Of a stretch of DNA of 64,000 bases, positions 22,814 to 36,364 are shown one piece after another (position 1 is the stretch's first letter; each line of letters opens with the position of its first letter). Both the position numbers and the translations under genes were made by a program. A model generated the notes under the pieces. It saw only the letters and a list, made by a program, of their open reading frames with translations. It was not told the origin of the DNA and searched no databases. Source of the stretch: Dermanyssus gallinae (Eukaryota > Arthropoda > Arachnida > Mesostigmata > Dermanyssidae); contig QVRM01002067.1 in NCBI GenBank assembly GCA_003439945.1, positions 2,826,501 to 2,890,500 of the forward strand, given 5' to 3'.

Positions 22814-22943
22814 GCTACCACTTTATAAGGTAGCCGCGGGATATCTCGCCATCAGGGAGATACCCAAACCCTTGTATGTACCACTTTCGCTTGGCTACCT
22901 CGAATCCTCACGATCCGAGGTAGTCATCCCCCCCCCCCCCCCC
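22814..22943. other. three short hairpins then a C16 tract
   Basis: Stem 1 pairs GCTACC (22814) with GGTAGC (22829). Stem 2 pairs GGATATCTC (22839) with GAGATACC (22857). Stem 3 pairs GGCTACCTCG (22893) with CGAGGTAGTC (22916). A run of 16 C follows at 22928-22943. GCTACC or its complement recurs in stems 1 and 3. Function unknown. Confidence 0.5.
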
Positions 22944-23368
22944 AGATCTGACTGTTGTCAATTCGTAATAAGCGTTAGGTACGTGACAACTCGCAAGGGC
23001 GGCATTATCCTGACTGGCGATAGTGACAAATCAGCTCAAGGAAGGAGGCTTCAAGGATTTTTTGATCTGGTGTGGAACGACGCGAAGTTTACTATGTATC
23101 ACTTAACAATACATTGTTGACTTAAACAAGGTGTTCTCTGCAACTTTTTAAAATAAATATATTGTTTATAAAATTAGACAGCACGCAAATAAGCACGGTC
23201 TGACTTAGAGTCATAGAAAGCAGTAACTCGGCAGCAAATTGAATTTCAACAACTACAGACCTATGGCGCAAAGTTCAATTGCCTACAAAATCTCATATAA
23301 GCTGATAGTGAATCATAATTCGGTTTCTTATCGTCCGAATGACTACTAAATGAAGAGCAGCACAAGTT
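22944..23368. other. non-coding, nothing recognised
   Basis: Near 23245-23275 CAACTACAGACCTATGGCGC, then AAAGTTCAATTGC, resembles LINE wording NYRPMAQSSIA, i.e. a tiny RT scrap related to the copies at 20.6 and 52.7 kb. Confidence 0.35.
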
Positions 23369-23683
23369 CTACGACCACACAGTAATAATGTTTTGGGTCC
23401 TTGCAGATTCGATAAGACCAACTAGGTTGGGATGGTGACCAAAAAGAATACGTTTTATTTCGACAACTGTGGTAAACTTAATTAGGTATGGCAACGGGAG
23501 CACTGAGAGTTCTTTATATTGTTCTACTAATATTGAGCCGCGATGTGGGAGACCTAAGACTAGGCGAAGTGCTCTTTTCTGAAGCAGATGAAGCGGAGTT
23601 ATATAATAAATGATGGAGTTGAGTGTTGATGACGATGATGACTGTTTAAAGAAGACGCTGCACGTATAGATAATGCGCACCAA
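23369..23683 (-). pseudogene. CR1-like LINE, C-terminal fragment
   Basis: The minus-strand frame has ITPLHLLQKRALRLVLGLPH followed by PLPYLIKFTTVVEIKRILFG and HHPNLVGLIESARTQN. This is the post-RT connection and tail of a CR1/Jockey-type ORF2. The copy at 30.1-32.0 kb contains nearly the same nucleotides (LPYLIKFTIVVEIKR..GHHPNLVGLIESARTQN), so both belong to one family. Only about 300 bp are kept. Confidence 0.75.
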
Positions 23684-23699
23684 AATAAGAAGCAGAGTT

Positions 23700-26569
23700 T
23701 CACGCTGATCGACTCCTCTAGTCCCAAAGGCTTCTAAGCTTAATGGCGCCTACGTATTTCTGCACTAAATTCTGAATCTAGCGATACTTTCCAAAAGAAG
23801 GTACACGCACACATTTGTGCCACATCGTTAACATCGAAAAATAGCTGTGAGGTTCACTCCTATAAACAATACTTACCATCGACCTTGGCAAGCAGCTTTG
23901 CTGCCTTTACTCCACTTAGGCTAGAGCTCCAGAAGGCTAATAGCTTATGGCAGCTTTGCATGCAATAAATAAAATGGCACTTTTCGTTCTTAAATGTGGA
24001 TCGGGGATTCGCGAACATAGAAGTTCTTTTGCGATGGCCCACTACACAACAGAGGTAACCTGGAGTCGCGGCTTGTCTATAAATAGGCACTACGGAAAGC
24101 TGGTTGAGCGCCTCTTCCCATTGACTCGCTATATACACCTCACTATACCCTGTACTCCCCTCGCTGGCCATATCATGTGGTTATTCTCTGTTTTTGCTCG
24201 AAACATTTACATTACGATCTCTGGGTAAGCATCGGGTCGTCTTTTTTTCTATGTATGTGTGTATTTTAGCGTTATATAGTTATATATAGTGTGCAACAGC
24301 GAGCATAACGTGACCCTCGGCGCCTCGCGAGCAACACAATGCGAAACTATACTAGGCGTCTTTCGTACATAGGTGCACCCATTGTGCTTACGTCAGAACG
24401 CTATTTTCTCGCAAGGACATTCTTCTGTTTCAGCAAGTCCAGAATCCTTTTTTGAAAGGAATGACTACGAACTGCAAAATTGTTCACCACAGCCAACCGC
24501 CGCTGACTTTTAGCGACAGGTGGGTAGTCGAATCTTAAAAAAACACTGTATGGCACAACACGATGACTACCAAATTTCTTGTGATATCTAATAGCCTGCG
24601 AGGTAGCAGCTCCGTTCAGGCAACTGACATCGCGAGACCAGATATTGTGAGTCGCGCCTTTACGTGGGAAATTCGAGTATGTGATGACTTTCGACAACTT
24701 GTATAGCCTCTTGTTCAACTATGGTGTAGTGTATGTGTTATATATATATATATATATATATAGTACCGCGGATAGGGCACCGCTGGCGCGACCCTTCGAA
24801 TGGAAACTCCCTATAACATGCAAACAAATAAAACATTACAGAACGGTACTAGCTTCTCGTCTCGACCTGAGGCCTTTAGATGAAAGGTTTTTAGTGCGTA
24901 TTATGCCAACCATCGACATTGGACCCCATTATTCTTAAATGATTTCCCTCTCACCCGAAAAAAAGCAGTAAGTAATATTTACAATGTATTTAACTTTATA
25001 CTTAATATACACTTCTCACAGACAACACAAAAGTCCAAGACTACACCATCGGATCGACACGTCAGGAATCCTCTAACAACCCCTTTCTTATACACCACTA
25101 GTTAGTGACACCCAATATCGCATTTTCACAAAATCTACATATGAATTATTCAATGCAAAAACATCATGCATATATCAAGCCAGCTTTTTTTGGCAGATTA
25201 CTCTACGATTTTCGCAAAGAGTTGTCTCCATTTATGTAGGACGCTCCAGGACATGTGCGACTAGCTTTGTAATTAGATTTGTATAAAATAACTTAAATAA
25301 GAAAATTATTCGTATGCTTAATTTACTTTAAACTCGCGTTTGCAGACGCACCCAGATACCGTCTTTTAATAAGTTAGATAACTAGATATCTAAAAAAAAT
25401 TAGCATGGCATAAAGGTAAGAGTTAGTCATACATTTAACGACTAATATATTAAGATGCGATTTAATAATGCGAGTGCAAACGTCATCTAACACCATGGGC
25501 CTATCAGCCACCATTTGTCATTCAGTGTTTAAATAATAGTGCTGATAAAACAGCACTTACTCACTAGTTAAGACACTAATTGTTTAGTAAGGGGCGATGA
25601 CGGGGGTATGTCTCTGTGTAATTTTGTAGTCTTCTATTAGGAACCTAGTAAAGTTTTTGAAATTTTTACTTAAAATACAGATATATATTTGGACAATAAA
25701 ATTGTGCATAATTTTTACGTTAGTTTCACACATTTGTATACTTTTCTATTTCTTGAGACGGTGGATCCATGCATTGAAATACGCCTCCAAACGTGTTTTT
25801 TGATATTTTTCAACTTTGCTTCAGTGGCTTCGATTTACACGAACCGAAACGTTTTTATCTCTTTTTTTTGGCAAATGAAAGATATCGCACGGTACGACGT
25901 TCAGTGAATAAGCTGAGCGCTCTTCCTGGTGAGCGCAGTGCAAACTTTTAATTGGCATTCTACAGTTGGCAACATTTTAACAGATATAAACTTCATATAG
26001 GATACAAGTAGGTAGTCTTTTAACCTACTGTTACTATACTTTACTTACTCAGCGTTTCGAAGCTTGAAAAAGTAGGCAAAACTATAAAATCTTATCGTAG
26101 GATGGCGAGGCGAAAAAGCTTGTGCATATTCTAAAGCGTGAGTAATATTGCTCGGACAATGTTCATGGTTAGTTTCCTACTTAGCTGGATTAGCAGCACT
26201 CAGTGGGAATCCATAGACCTGAAAAAGTGCATAGCTCTATGCGAAAGCTACAGTCGTTAAAACAGCACGTCGTGTTAGGAGGGATAGCAAAGCACAACAA
26301 CTCCAATATCTCACTCGAATTTCCTAGATAGTGAAGTCTGAGTGCGTGTGACCGGCCTGCGCATATCTGTTTCATTCAGCCTGTTCTCTTTCTCTTACCC
26401 CTCGCTCATTATTACTCCGAATTTCATTCGTTTGTTGTTGTCTCATTCACATAGCGGACCTGTGTGCACGCCTATGTTCTGTACATCATGTTTTGTATCT
26501 ACAACGATGTACAGGTGAATGAGAAGTAGAATGCACTCTTTGCTCTCTCTAACTTTCTCTCTCTCTCTC

Positions 26570-26608
<39 letters not shown>

Positions 26609-27000
26609 TAACTTTTATAGCATATTGTAGTGTTTATTAAATGATCAATCATCTGTTCATCTAGAATCATTGTGTTTAAATGCCAAATTCCAGGTACCAA
26701 TACCTTGTCGGTTCAAAAATAAGCGTGTGGCGTTGTCATGCATTGACACTGGTGATTTTGATCAGTCTGTTCATTGTTATACGACCGAAGCCAGAGGTGT
26801 GCAAACAAAACGCGATTCCAGTTGGTGTCATTATGTATTGCATAGCGCCTAGCTCACGGTCGCACTATCAGCGGTAGTAATCATAGCGGGCGAGAAGAGC
26901 AGCACAACAGTAGAGAGTGAGATTCAACTGGAATACGAACTCGACTTCCGAATAAGAAGCTCATTTGTAAAGGTAGCGAGCGCTTGCGTCTAACGTCTCG
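23700..27000. other. non-coding, AT-rich
   Basis: (TA)n at 24740-24762 and 26575-26600, the latter preceded by a (CT)n tract. No gene or recognisable element. Confidence 0.45.
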
Positions 27001-28260
27001 AATAGAGTCAGTCAGTAGTGTGGTGTCTCATTAACGTTGTTCATGTTCGCACGCAGGAAGTACAATATAATAATAATACATCGCAGTCAGCTAGTGAAGT
27101 AGTTCGCTCGTTGGACGGGGGGGAGGGGGGTGGGAGGGGGGGCATGCGCGACACGATCAACAATGAATTCTTTCAGCATCATCATCATCATCATCAGCAC
27201 TATTTTGACCATTGAGGCGAAGAAGATAGCATCGTTGTTTGCACTTCGCTCGCCTCCCGTTGTGTTTTGTATTCAATACCGTCGTTAGCCGATCAGTCAG
27301 TCAAGCTGCCAGCCAGCCAGCTATCCAGCGGTCTAGCTAGAATACAAATCACTCTAAAGGCACTCGAACCTTATCACTTACTGTTATCTTGTAAGTTAGC
27401 TGAGTGAGAGTATCAGTACTCGGACTAGGAGCGTACTACGTTACACCAGCTAACCGACTAACCACAACTTCCCCTGGAATGGCCGTTGCAGCAGCCAATT
27501 TTGATGGTGTTGTTGTGGCTCATGTTGCTGTTGCTGCTGCTGCTGCTGCTGCTTCTGCGCCAACTACAACAACAAGAACAACAACCAAAACAACAACTTC
27601 TCGCCGCAGTGGCGCCCGTTGGCTGCCCGCAGGGCCGCGCTCGACTACGGTAGTCCTACTTCCTTCTTCCCTATTGATGTGTATGTGCGCGCTTGTATCT
27701 CGGTGTATTTGTACGATTTGTACGACGGCGGTAAGGTGACTGTAGTACAATGCACACTGCCCCCTCCGCCGCTTTGTTAGCCAACCCCGTCTTTCTTAGG
27801 CGTCGCCGGTTCCACCGCTTCTGGTGGCTGGTTCAACTGCTATCTACTTACTGCACACCCAGGCCAGCGACTTAACAGCGAGCGGCACTCGCCGGCTACT
27901 GCCATGTTCATGTGCGGAGTCTTTGGACGACGACGACGACGACAGCGACACAGCCACAATCTACGGCACAACAGTAGCAGTAGCAGCAGCGGCAGCGGCA
28001 GCAGCAGCAGCAGCAACAGCAACAGCAGTATCATGACACAACTTCGAGTCAAAGTCGCAGACGCCGAGACCTCAGTAGCGTCTTCGAACCACCTATAAGC
28101 TGGCCTTGCCGTAAGGCCAAACAAACAAACAAAGACTGCCTCTGGGTGCTGCAGGGCGCGCTCCGTCTCGCTTCTGTATGTTCCAATTTCCATTTCACCC
28201 GATGTGCGCTCAAGAGGCTGTCGCTGTGCAACTAGAGTAGGATCGGGCACCTAACTATTG
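27001..28260. other. GC-richer patch with triplet repeats, possible host regulatory or UTR DNA
   Basis: It contains a G-rich run at 27115-27140, (ATC)n at 27176-27196, (GCT)n at 27527-27553 and (CAG/CAA)n at 27975-28028. Frames through the repeats give short poly-A, poly-S or poly-L stretches with no domain. Higher GC and absence of transposon similarity would fit an untranslated first exon or promoter, but nothing proves it. Confidence 0.3.
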
Positions 28261-30117
28261 TATATATGTATATCTACAGGCCGATCGGATCGAATTATTT
28301 TCTTCGTCCTTGATTGTGCGTGAATCTGGTTGAGAGCATTGTTTTCTGCTATGTTTCTGCGATGAGGAATGCTCAGATAAATTCAGTATGAGCGCAATAT
28401 AACCTAGCTACAGGTAGAGACGAAGTCATGGCATAGAGTAATATTCTATCACCCAACATTACGAAAATGTTGATTTAGTGACGGCTAGAGCCTACCCACA
28501 TGACAAACGTTAGAGAGATGCCCACTATCGTGCCAAGGCGAATCACACAAGGGTGGAGGCTAAGAGATTCCCGCCAGGCTTAAAAACGTAAGGTGTACAT
28601 TTTAAAACGGCTACCGTATTGGGTCAGTCAACAAGCTCTTTTTCTGTGAGTTCTCTATTTGGCGGATTTTGCATGAGTTAAGCGCGTATTGTTCACAAGG
28701 GTCCTCTACTATTGTTGCTATTGTTATGATCTGCGGTTTGGCGAATTAATCTCTACTGAGCCAATCTGACTGCCCGGGCGTCGAATATGTGTATTGTATA
28801 CGGACCTTAACGTTTGTGCAATCATACCGCAATACAGTGGTACGAGGGTTTTCATAGTGGATAGTTGACGTAACACACCAACCACGTACGGTAGAAGAAA
28901 TGCGCAATATTTTATGCGTTTTGTGAGAAGACCAGAATCTTGACGACAACTATGAAAAGTCTTATTCTCCGCAATCAGCAAATCGTATGATAAATTGACA
29001 ACGAAAAACAGAACCTCAGAAAACAGTGAAGCAAGTATGTATGTGCAGCTTTATAATACTAAATACAAATTTGACGAGATCGCCGACATGTGAAACGCAT
29101 CGCATCGATTAGTTTACTCGCACTCAACTAACCGAGCCTACGTGAAACATGGGTGCTACATAGGCTCATCGCAAATGATGATGAGATGATAAGCCATCTG
29201 AATACTAGCGCGTTTCCTATAAAACAGATCAATGAATATGATTTTCTGCAAAACTTAATTACTGGGAACGATAAATTGATTGTCTACAACATGGAAACTC
29301 GCATGGGATGAGGCAGCACTGGTCCAGCACCATTGCATAAGCAGACGTTCACGTGACGCATACATCGCTGCTGTACGTCGTCTGGTGGTATTCGAAAGAC
29401 GCGGTGCCATATGCGCTGCTGCTTCGACAGTATAAAGTAACGGTTAACAGGTTTAATAATAATGAACGCAAGGCATTCAAACTGGGACCCGAAGTGCGTC
29501 GCACTTCACCTGCGACCATCCGTAAGTGCTGCATATACTACCACACCATACAGTCCGCTGCTATGCTTTGTCAGATTATCATTATAGAAATATATTACTG
29601 CATGTACGACGCAGACGACACCCACGTGTACACCCTGTCAATGGGAACTGAAAATAGGTTTACTCTAAGAAGTGTTCAATGACTTTATGGCGTGGACCAG
29701 GAATCTGTGTCTAGCGCTCTTCATTTATAAACGTAAAATTCTACAGTTTGATCATGTAATCCCGGCCCATACATATACTCTCAATAGGGCAGCTGTAACA
29801 CTGTAGTCTAATACGGCAACCAGTATGGTTGTATGCACACGTACGGACAAACATCGTATGCACAAAATGTACTAATAATATAATATGACGTTTATTGATG
29901 CTCAATTGTAGTTTCTCATTTAAGTTACAACTTTATATAGCCAGAGGCTACATCACTGTAGTATTTCGTACTATTGCAATTATTTATCTATGGATTGTGT
30001 ACATGTTTACATTGTTGTGGTTTAATCAGACGCATATACGGTTAGATAGTGCATTCTCGCAGTGTTTTTGAATTGACTAAGTGATATAAGTATCCTAATG
30101 TCACTAGTAAACTTGTT
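28261..30117. other. non-coding, nothing recognised
   Basis: Chance-length open frames only (e.g. 29353-29682). Confidence 0.4.
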
Positions 30118-31985
30118 CTACAAGGTGGCACCTAAATTACAGAGTGCAAACCTTGATTGTGTACTTGTGGCCGAGGAGACAATGAGCAAGTGAGATGCCG
30201 AGCCTCGGGTGTTTTGGGTCCTTGCAGATTCGATAAGGCCAACCAGGTTGGGATGGTGACCAGAAATATTACGTTTTATTTCGACAACTATGGTAAACTT
30301 AATTAGGTATGGTAACGGGAACACTGAGAGTTTTTTTTTATTGTTCTATTGATATTGAGACTCAATGTGGGAGACCTAAGATGACTGCACTTTTCTGAAG
30401 CAGATGAAGCGGAGTTATATGAGACGCATAAGAAAGACCGTACACCTCCAGACCATAAGTTAGGTGGCTGTACATACGCGTGGTATATTGCCGTGAGGCA
30501 TTGGCGGGGAAGAATTTTGCGAGTGCGGTATATGGGGGCTACGCCACTGACTATTTTATCCTGACATGCTTCGTATTCGCCTGGAACGTCAGATGTTCGT
30601 CAAGAACAATACCCAGGAACTTCGTTTCAACTAGCATATCAAGCGTGCGGTCGCATGCAAAAGCCTCAGGATTGATTGTCGTTTGGCCCCTTGGAGTTTT
30701 AAATTGAACACCTCCTGTTTTTGACCAATTCATATAGAGGAGAGAGATTGTCCAATTTGAACAAGTTGGCGCTTTTCGAAATAAATGAGCGAACTTATAA
30801 AATTTTCATTGGCCCTATAAGTAGAGAGTTTTTTTTAAATAATGTCTAGATCTACCGTATCAAACGCCTTTCTAAGGTCGATAAATACCACTGCTACCGT
30901 CTTCTTTAATTGTATCTGTTTCCGTATTTCTTTGACAAAATCCATCGCAGGCACAATCGTCGACATCTTGAGTCGAAAACCGAACTGCCAACTATGTAGG
31001 ACGTTATGTGCTTCGACAAAATCTCTAAACTGTTTAATAATGCATTTTTCAAAAACTTTCAATATGGGCGCGCGGATGCTGACAGGTCTGTAGTTGTCTC
31101 GGCACAGGCGATCCCCGTCTTTGAACAATGGAACCATACGGTATAGCTTTAGTACATTAAGGTATACTCCTGTTCTGATGGAAAGATTGATAGTATACGC
31201 AAGAGGCGATGCGAGTGCATCCGTAGCCCTACGAATAATCTGTGATGGAACCTGTTTGGAAGCGGTGGAGCATATTTTGACATTTTGCAGAAGGTGGTGA
31301 ATTCTGTGAACGTTGAGGGAGAATTGTTCGGCGGGCGTCGGAAGGTTGTCCGGAATGGCGTACCGTGATGAGCACTCGCTGTCACGGATTACACGTGTCG
31401 CTTAGTAGTGGTTGAAGATGTTAGCTAGCGTAGTTTCAACAGTGACGAGTTCCCCGTTTACAAGTTGTTTGGTGCATTTTTTACCTGGACACCTCCAAGT
31501 ACAGGTCGGATTGCTTCCCAATGACCCCGCCGGCTATGAATTCTGCCTGTAACAATCTTGTAGTTCGCCTCCATTCTACATTTGCGTGAAAGCTCTGTCA
31601 CTCTGTACCTGAGCATACGCAGAAGGTCTTGCATTTGTTATCGTGTGTGGGATCAGATCTGTGTATTGTGTGCGCCTGTTCCTTCTCTTTAATAAGAGCA
31701 TATAATTCCGGTGTCACCCAATTTTTCCGAGTTTATGTTTTTTCCGAGAATGTTTTAGACGTTGAGTGGCAAATCAATTCGGGATGACATCCAGCAATGT
31801 TGTCGGTGAGAACATCCTGGAGGTGCTCCATGTAATAGACGACAATATGTTCAACAAGCTAGTTTCAATCGACCAGAGTTGTGGCACATTTTCCGTGAGA
31901 TAGCTACAAACACCCGAGGTGGCTTCAACGTTCAAACTATGGTCACTGCAAACTGCTGCAGTGCGTAACATGTATTGTTACAATG
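30118..31985 (-). mobile_element. CR1-like LINE remnant: endonuclease end, RT and C-terminus
   Basis: Minus-strand order: AAVCSDHSLNVEATSGV near 31.9 kb keeps the SDH motif of the APE nuclease; KNWVTPELYALIKEKEQ is the linker. PLFKDGDRLCRDNYRPVSI enters RT, then WQFGFRLKMSTIVPAMDF and motif A VVFIDLRKAFDTVDLDII. Motifs B and C fall in damaged sequence. The frame 30551-30733 has the segment after motif C (TKFLGIVLDEHLTFQ), and 30118-30324 the tail shared with 23.4 kb. Several frameshifts and stops make it inactive. It is the nearest sizeable element upstream of the bHLH gene. Confidence 0.82.
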
Positions 31986-32724
31986 GCATACGTGCCGCAA
32001 AACGCACGCAAACTAGCAGGGGCCAACATCTGAAATCGAAATTCAATCATTTATGCATAGTAAAGTGTGTTGGTACTACATGAAGCGTATCTGTGTTTGT
32101 ATACGTACGATGACGTATTCATCGAAGTCTAGGTAGCAACCATACTTGAAGTGTATACAGCATCGCAATATTTAAGTCATCGAACTCGTTGTGCGGCCTT
32201 CTGTAGACAACACCTCTCTCCATGTCTACGTCTGATCTCAGTCTTCGTCGCAAGACCGTATCTATCCCTTGCACCATAAAACTGCGGGTAGTCGCTGTCC
32301 TCTGAGTCTATGATTGCTTTCTATCTCGGCGGCTGTCCGTCGCGCCTCTCTCGATTTTAGCGACAGCGCGCTCTTTCTCTGTGCGTACAATGCGACTTCT
32401 CAAGTCCAAGCAGCGGTAAAGCTAGCGACCTAGTGGCGCGTCTAGGAATCATCGCCACCATCATTACCCCCTTCCCTTCATCCCCTACCGGTTGATCCTC
32501 CTCCTTTCCATCGGCATCGCCTTCTTTCTCAGGCGGCGGGGTGACATGATGTAGGTCGATGTGGGCCTACGCTTAAAAGGCGTCGCGCGTCGACTCTGGG
32601 CCGAGATTAGGTCGAACCACCGTCGTACGCTGAGCTGGCCACTGTGTTAGGCGCGAGGCGTGCAATTGAAGCGTTCCTAATCTGAACCAACTTGGATATT
32701 TTTTGTGGGCCACCCGGAACCACG
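31986..32724 (+). promoter_or_regulatory. upstream region of the bHLH gene
   Basis: No transposon similarity is seen and GC content rises towards the gene. A TTAAAA at about 32573 is a weak TATA candidate. No sure promoter motif can be named. Confidence 0.3.
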
Positions 32725-33585
32725 ATGCTGATCAACGACGTCCGCCTACGGCCAATATCGCCAAGCGTCACCGCGTCAGAGTGCTCGAACGGCTCATGCA
32801 GCGTCAACAGCCTGCCTGGTGCCTATTATGACGATCAGGACATTTCCTTTCGTGCCACGTCGGCCGGCGTCGTCCATAGGAAACGTATGTCCGGCAGCGA
32901 CCGCGAGGAGTTCGGTGTGACGAACACACCGCCGGCACCCGCAACAGTAACGACCAAGGTCAAAGTGCAGCACACGCGTCGACTTCGGGCAAACGACCGC
33001 GAACGAAGTCGAATGCACAACCTCAACGATGCACTCGATCGGCTGCGCAAGGTCTTGCCATCGTCTCGCGACGAAAGCAAGCTGACGAAAATCGAAACGC
33101 TACGATTTGCTCACAATTACATATACGCCTTGGCAGAGACTTTGGCCATGCTGGACGGACGCTCCGAACGCTTTAATCCTGTCCTGGCCGCCGTTGCCTT
33201 GCAGGGCTCGCAGACATCAACTTGTGATCCGGCCCTTAAGCACACGATTCGCAAACAGATCGCCCGCACGTTGAACCTTAACGATGCTCGACTTCAATCG
33301 CCGAGCACAGACTCTGAAATGGACATCGACAACCATCAACAGCCTAAAATAGCATACCCGTTATCCTTAGGCGTGTCCAGCACCATGCCGCTTCCAGACA
33401 AAAGAACGGACGCTGGCAGTCTTCCCGCAAGCCCGTTTAGCCTCGACGATAGGTCATCACCTTTAGCCTTCTCGCAAGCATTACCCGTCGTCAGTAAAGC
33501 ATTGCAAGAGGACAGAAGTATTTGCACCCAGGACATCATCAAACAAAGTGGCAGTTTGGTCGACTTCGTCGACATGTTCGGTTGA
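32725..33585 (+). CDS. neurogenin/tap-family bHLH transcription factor
   Basis: Uninterrupted 286-codon frame, apparently a single exon, as is usual for neurogenins. I chose ATG 32725 (context ACCACGATG); the frame extends a little further upstream but only with non-ATG codons. The bHLH domain spans about residues 85-142: basic region [20 protein letters not shown], loop [17 protein letters not shown], helix 2 [14 protein letters not shown]. The basic-region signature and the [14 protein letters not shown] helix place it with neurogenin and Drosophila tap rather than atonal, NeuroD or achaete-scute. It should bind E-boxes as a dimer with a Daughterless-type E protein and promote neural fate in the nucleus. 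The flanks are low-complexity, rich in S and P. An RNA search or orthology tree would settle the name. Confidence 0.9.
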   Translation: MLINDVRLRPISPSVTASECSNGSCSVNSLPGAYYDDQDISFRATSAGVVHRKRMSGSDREEFGVTNTPPAPATVTTKVKVQHTRRLRANDRERSRMHNLNDALDRLRKVLPSSRDESKLTKIETLRFAHNYIYALAETLAMLDGRSERFNPVLAAVALQGSQTSTCDPALKHTIRKQIARTLNLNDARLQSPSTDSEMDIDNHQQPKIAYPLSLGVSSTMPLPDKRTDAGSLPASPFSLDDRSSPLAFSQALPVVSKALQEDRSICTQDIIKQSGSLVDFVDMFG

Positions 33586-33894
33586 CATCCACGCCCCACT
33601 CCCCGCTCCACTACCGCGCATGTTCTTTTTCGCCGATTAGGATGGCTGTACAATTTGTGCAGGCATCTCAAGAACTCTCAGATAGCTGTGCAATAGAGAT
33701 CCGTCGTACGCAGTGATTCGTGGCTTCACCAAAAGCGACAACGACAAAGTCGTGAAAGACTTCTGAAACACCCAGTGAAATGTACAGAAGGTTATCTTAC
33801 AATATTCATGCAGGCTACACGTACACAAACATTTCATGTGACATTGCCTCAGTTTGCAGTGCTTTGCCGTATGAGATCATATTTTTTAAGCCAT

Positions 33895-33906
33895 AATAAA
33901 AATAAA
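33895..33906 (+). terminator. two overlapping AATAAA polyadenylation signals
   Basis: AATAAAAATAAA lies about 310 bases after the bHLH stop codon, a plausible 3' UTR length. Confidence 0.6.
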
Positions 33907-34815
33907 TCAATGTAGTAGTGTAATCGCTGAAATATATGTCTTTATTTTCTATCGTTCATACAATAGCCTGCACGACTGCATAGCCTATTAACATGTACAT
34001 ATTGTTCAATTATAATTAGAGACAAATATTTTTATTAACTAAGGTTTTATAGTTATAGCAAGTGTACTTACTATTCGTCTTGCTCTATCTACAGTCGGAA
34101 GAAAATCTATGCATGATTCCATTTACTGTACATTATATGAGTAAAGTTAAAAGGAAGTAGCTTGATTGATTGGACAAGACATAAAAGGTCCTGAGATAGA
34201 CATTCGAAAGCATACTAGTTACCAATAAAGGCCATAATTACCAAGTAAAGCGTTTAACTTAATTCTTCTTATAACTTATATAACTAAATAAAACCATCAG
34301 CAATCGTCTTCGATCAAAACAAGAATTGTCATTTATATCTGCCACCACCGCGTGACACTACTCGTTCTACCACAACTGGTACAACCGCAATAAGTAACCG
34401 CAATAATAGCGTCTACATCTACCGTTAAACACAAGACACATGTCTAACTAACTGTAGCATGCGTTCTTCTTGTGCGTAAGTTGCTGTGCATTGTGCTTTT
34501 ACGGTCATGTTGCATATATGTATGTACGTCATATTGGATACGCTCAGTATAATCCCTCCGAAGCTCAATACATCTAGTTCAACGATCAACGTGGTATGAA
34601 TAGCATTTATACCAGGCGCTACAAATTACGAATCATTAAGCTTAAACTACTCGTAAACGGCGCATATCAATCACATTATTGTTGCTCTGGCATCTTTTTT
34701 CGGAGAGATACCAGATTTTCAAACAGATTATAGCGACACGCGTAATTTGGTCATGGCATGAAATAAAGTGTAGACCGGCGCAGTGTCGTGGTAAGTGAAA
34801 CAGCACAAGTGAGTA
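33907..34815. other. non-coding, AT-rich
   Basis: No element or gene recognised downstream of the bHLH gene. Confidence 0.45.
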
Positions 34816-35110
34816 GTGGTACTACTAGTGTCTCCACTTATCGTTGTTCTTGTTGAAAAGCAGTCAATTTTTAGAAGAGGTTCTGCATCCCAGGAAAGTG
34901 TTGCCAGAGCCTATTCCGGTCGAAGTGTGCCTCCTTACACCTGGGGAGAGGCTTTCGCCGCGTGCGGTCCACTGATGGCATTCTCTCGTTCTAGAGAGAA
35001 GTTCTAGTAATAGATCCAGGATTCGTCGGCGGTTACAAACTCGTCCCAAGAACTCCCGCGGATTTCGTCTAAAAAATCTCTCAAATTGCGCTCCGAAATT
35101 CAGTTTATAC
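34816..35110 (-). pseudogene. mariner transposase remnant (first catalytic aspartate region)
   Basis: Minus-strand FFRRNPREFLGR, then in a shifted frame EFVTADESWIYY, matches the mariner segment around the first catalytic aspartate (..FVTVDE(T/S)WI). Further on QWTARGES corresponds to the ..EQSKQW(T/V)..GE.. block. At the DNA level it aligns with the remnant at 49.9 kb. Stops and frameshifts throughout. Confidence 0.65.
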
Positions 35111-35584
35111 GGAAGCCACTTCAGTCATCGTTAGTTTGCAGACTTCTACAGCAGGATAGGTTTCTCACCTGAAAGTGTTTTCGGCCATCCGGAACGTCCT
35201 CGGCCCTCGGTGCCCATACGAGGCGATCCATTTGTTAATGGTAAACTCCATTTGTTTTAGCTGTACTTTTCGTTGCAGTTAAGCATTAAATTCTTTTTTT
35301 TAATGTCTTGTTCCGTAAACTCCATATATTTTGTCTTTAATTTCCGTTGCAGTTAAGCATACGAACATTAATGGCAACACGGCACTCGTTCCGCTCCATT
35401 GCCACTAAAAGGCCTGACATGTTACAGTTGCGCGACCTTCTACAAACCCAAGTCGAAACCAATCCATATGATACCTAATTGTTATTTCCAAACAATTTTT
35501 CTCTCCGGCGCTGTAGTCTACGTGAGCTTTTTGAAATTATAGATAGTCAATGCTACGAGCCTCTAGATCCACCCAGTATATGTA

Positions 35585-35623
<39 letters not shown>

Positions 35624-36364
35624 ATATATATATATATAGAGAGAGAGGGGGAGGGGCGAGCAAGAAAGAGAGCGAAAGAGACAGAAAGACAGAGATACTT
35701 TACAGACACATTGTTTATTTCGCAATAACATTGCATTTCAAGAAGATAGATATTTTGTGAAGGGTTAAATGCTGTTACGGTTCCCGCTTAATCTTGCTCG
35801 AAGGAACGGTGCAAGATGTTGAACGAGCGCTACGGCAAATCATAGGCATTGCTATCTTGCTTGTGGTTAGGAAGTTTAAAAAGAAGTTTCGAGATTGATG
35901 GTCGGTCATGGCTTGACTAAACCACACTGAAACTATAAAGACCCCCGGTTGCAATAACTGTAGAGTTGCCGGACACTCAGACAATCTCTCTGCCAGCCCA
36001 AATTGACGCTCTAAAATAACAAATGCCAGGCGCCAATTGGGCGATCTGGGTCCTCACCCAAACCCAGGCCTGCTTACGACGGTAAGGCGGTTTCAAAAGT
36101 TTCTCGCAAAAGAGGTAAGGGTCTAGTCACCGCTAGTAAACCAATTGGTTACTTTGTCTTAAAACTCCAATACCGCGACTTGGAACAATTCAAGCGAAAT
36201 CTTATATAATGCTAGACAACATAGTCACAAGAAGAGGAGCGACTTTCCTCATATCAACTAGCCAAACGTTTAACTCGCTGAACGAAACCTATCAACATGG
36301 GCGGAGGATAACTGCAAAAACGACTGTGTAATTTAAAGCATCTTAAACTATTACGAGCCACGTA
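35111..36364. other. non-coding with a (TA)n and purine tract
   Basis: (TA)n at 35588-35638 runs directly into an AG-rich tract to about 35700. Nothing else recognised. Confidence 0.5.

Noticed and set aside
27404..28250. Ala-, Ser- and Leu-rich frames through CAG/GCT repeats
   Set aside because: Overlapping frames on both strands, no domain, explained by triplet repeats.
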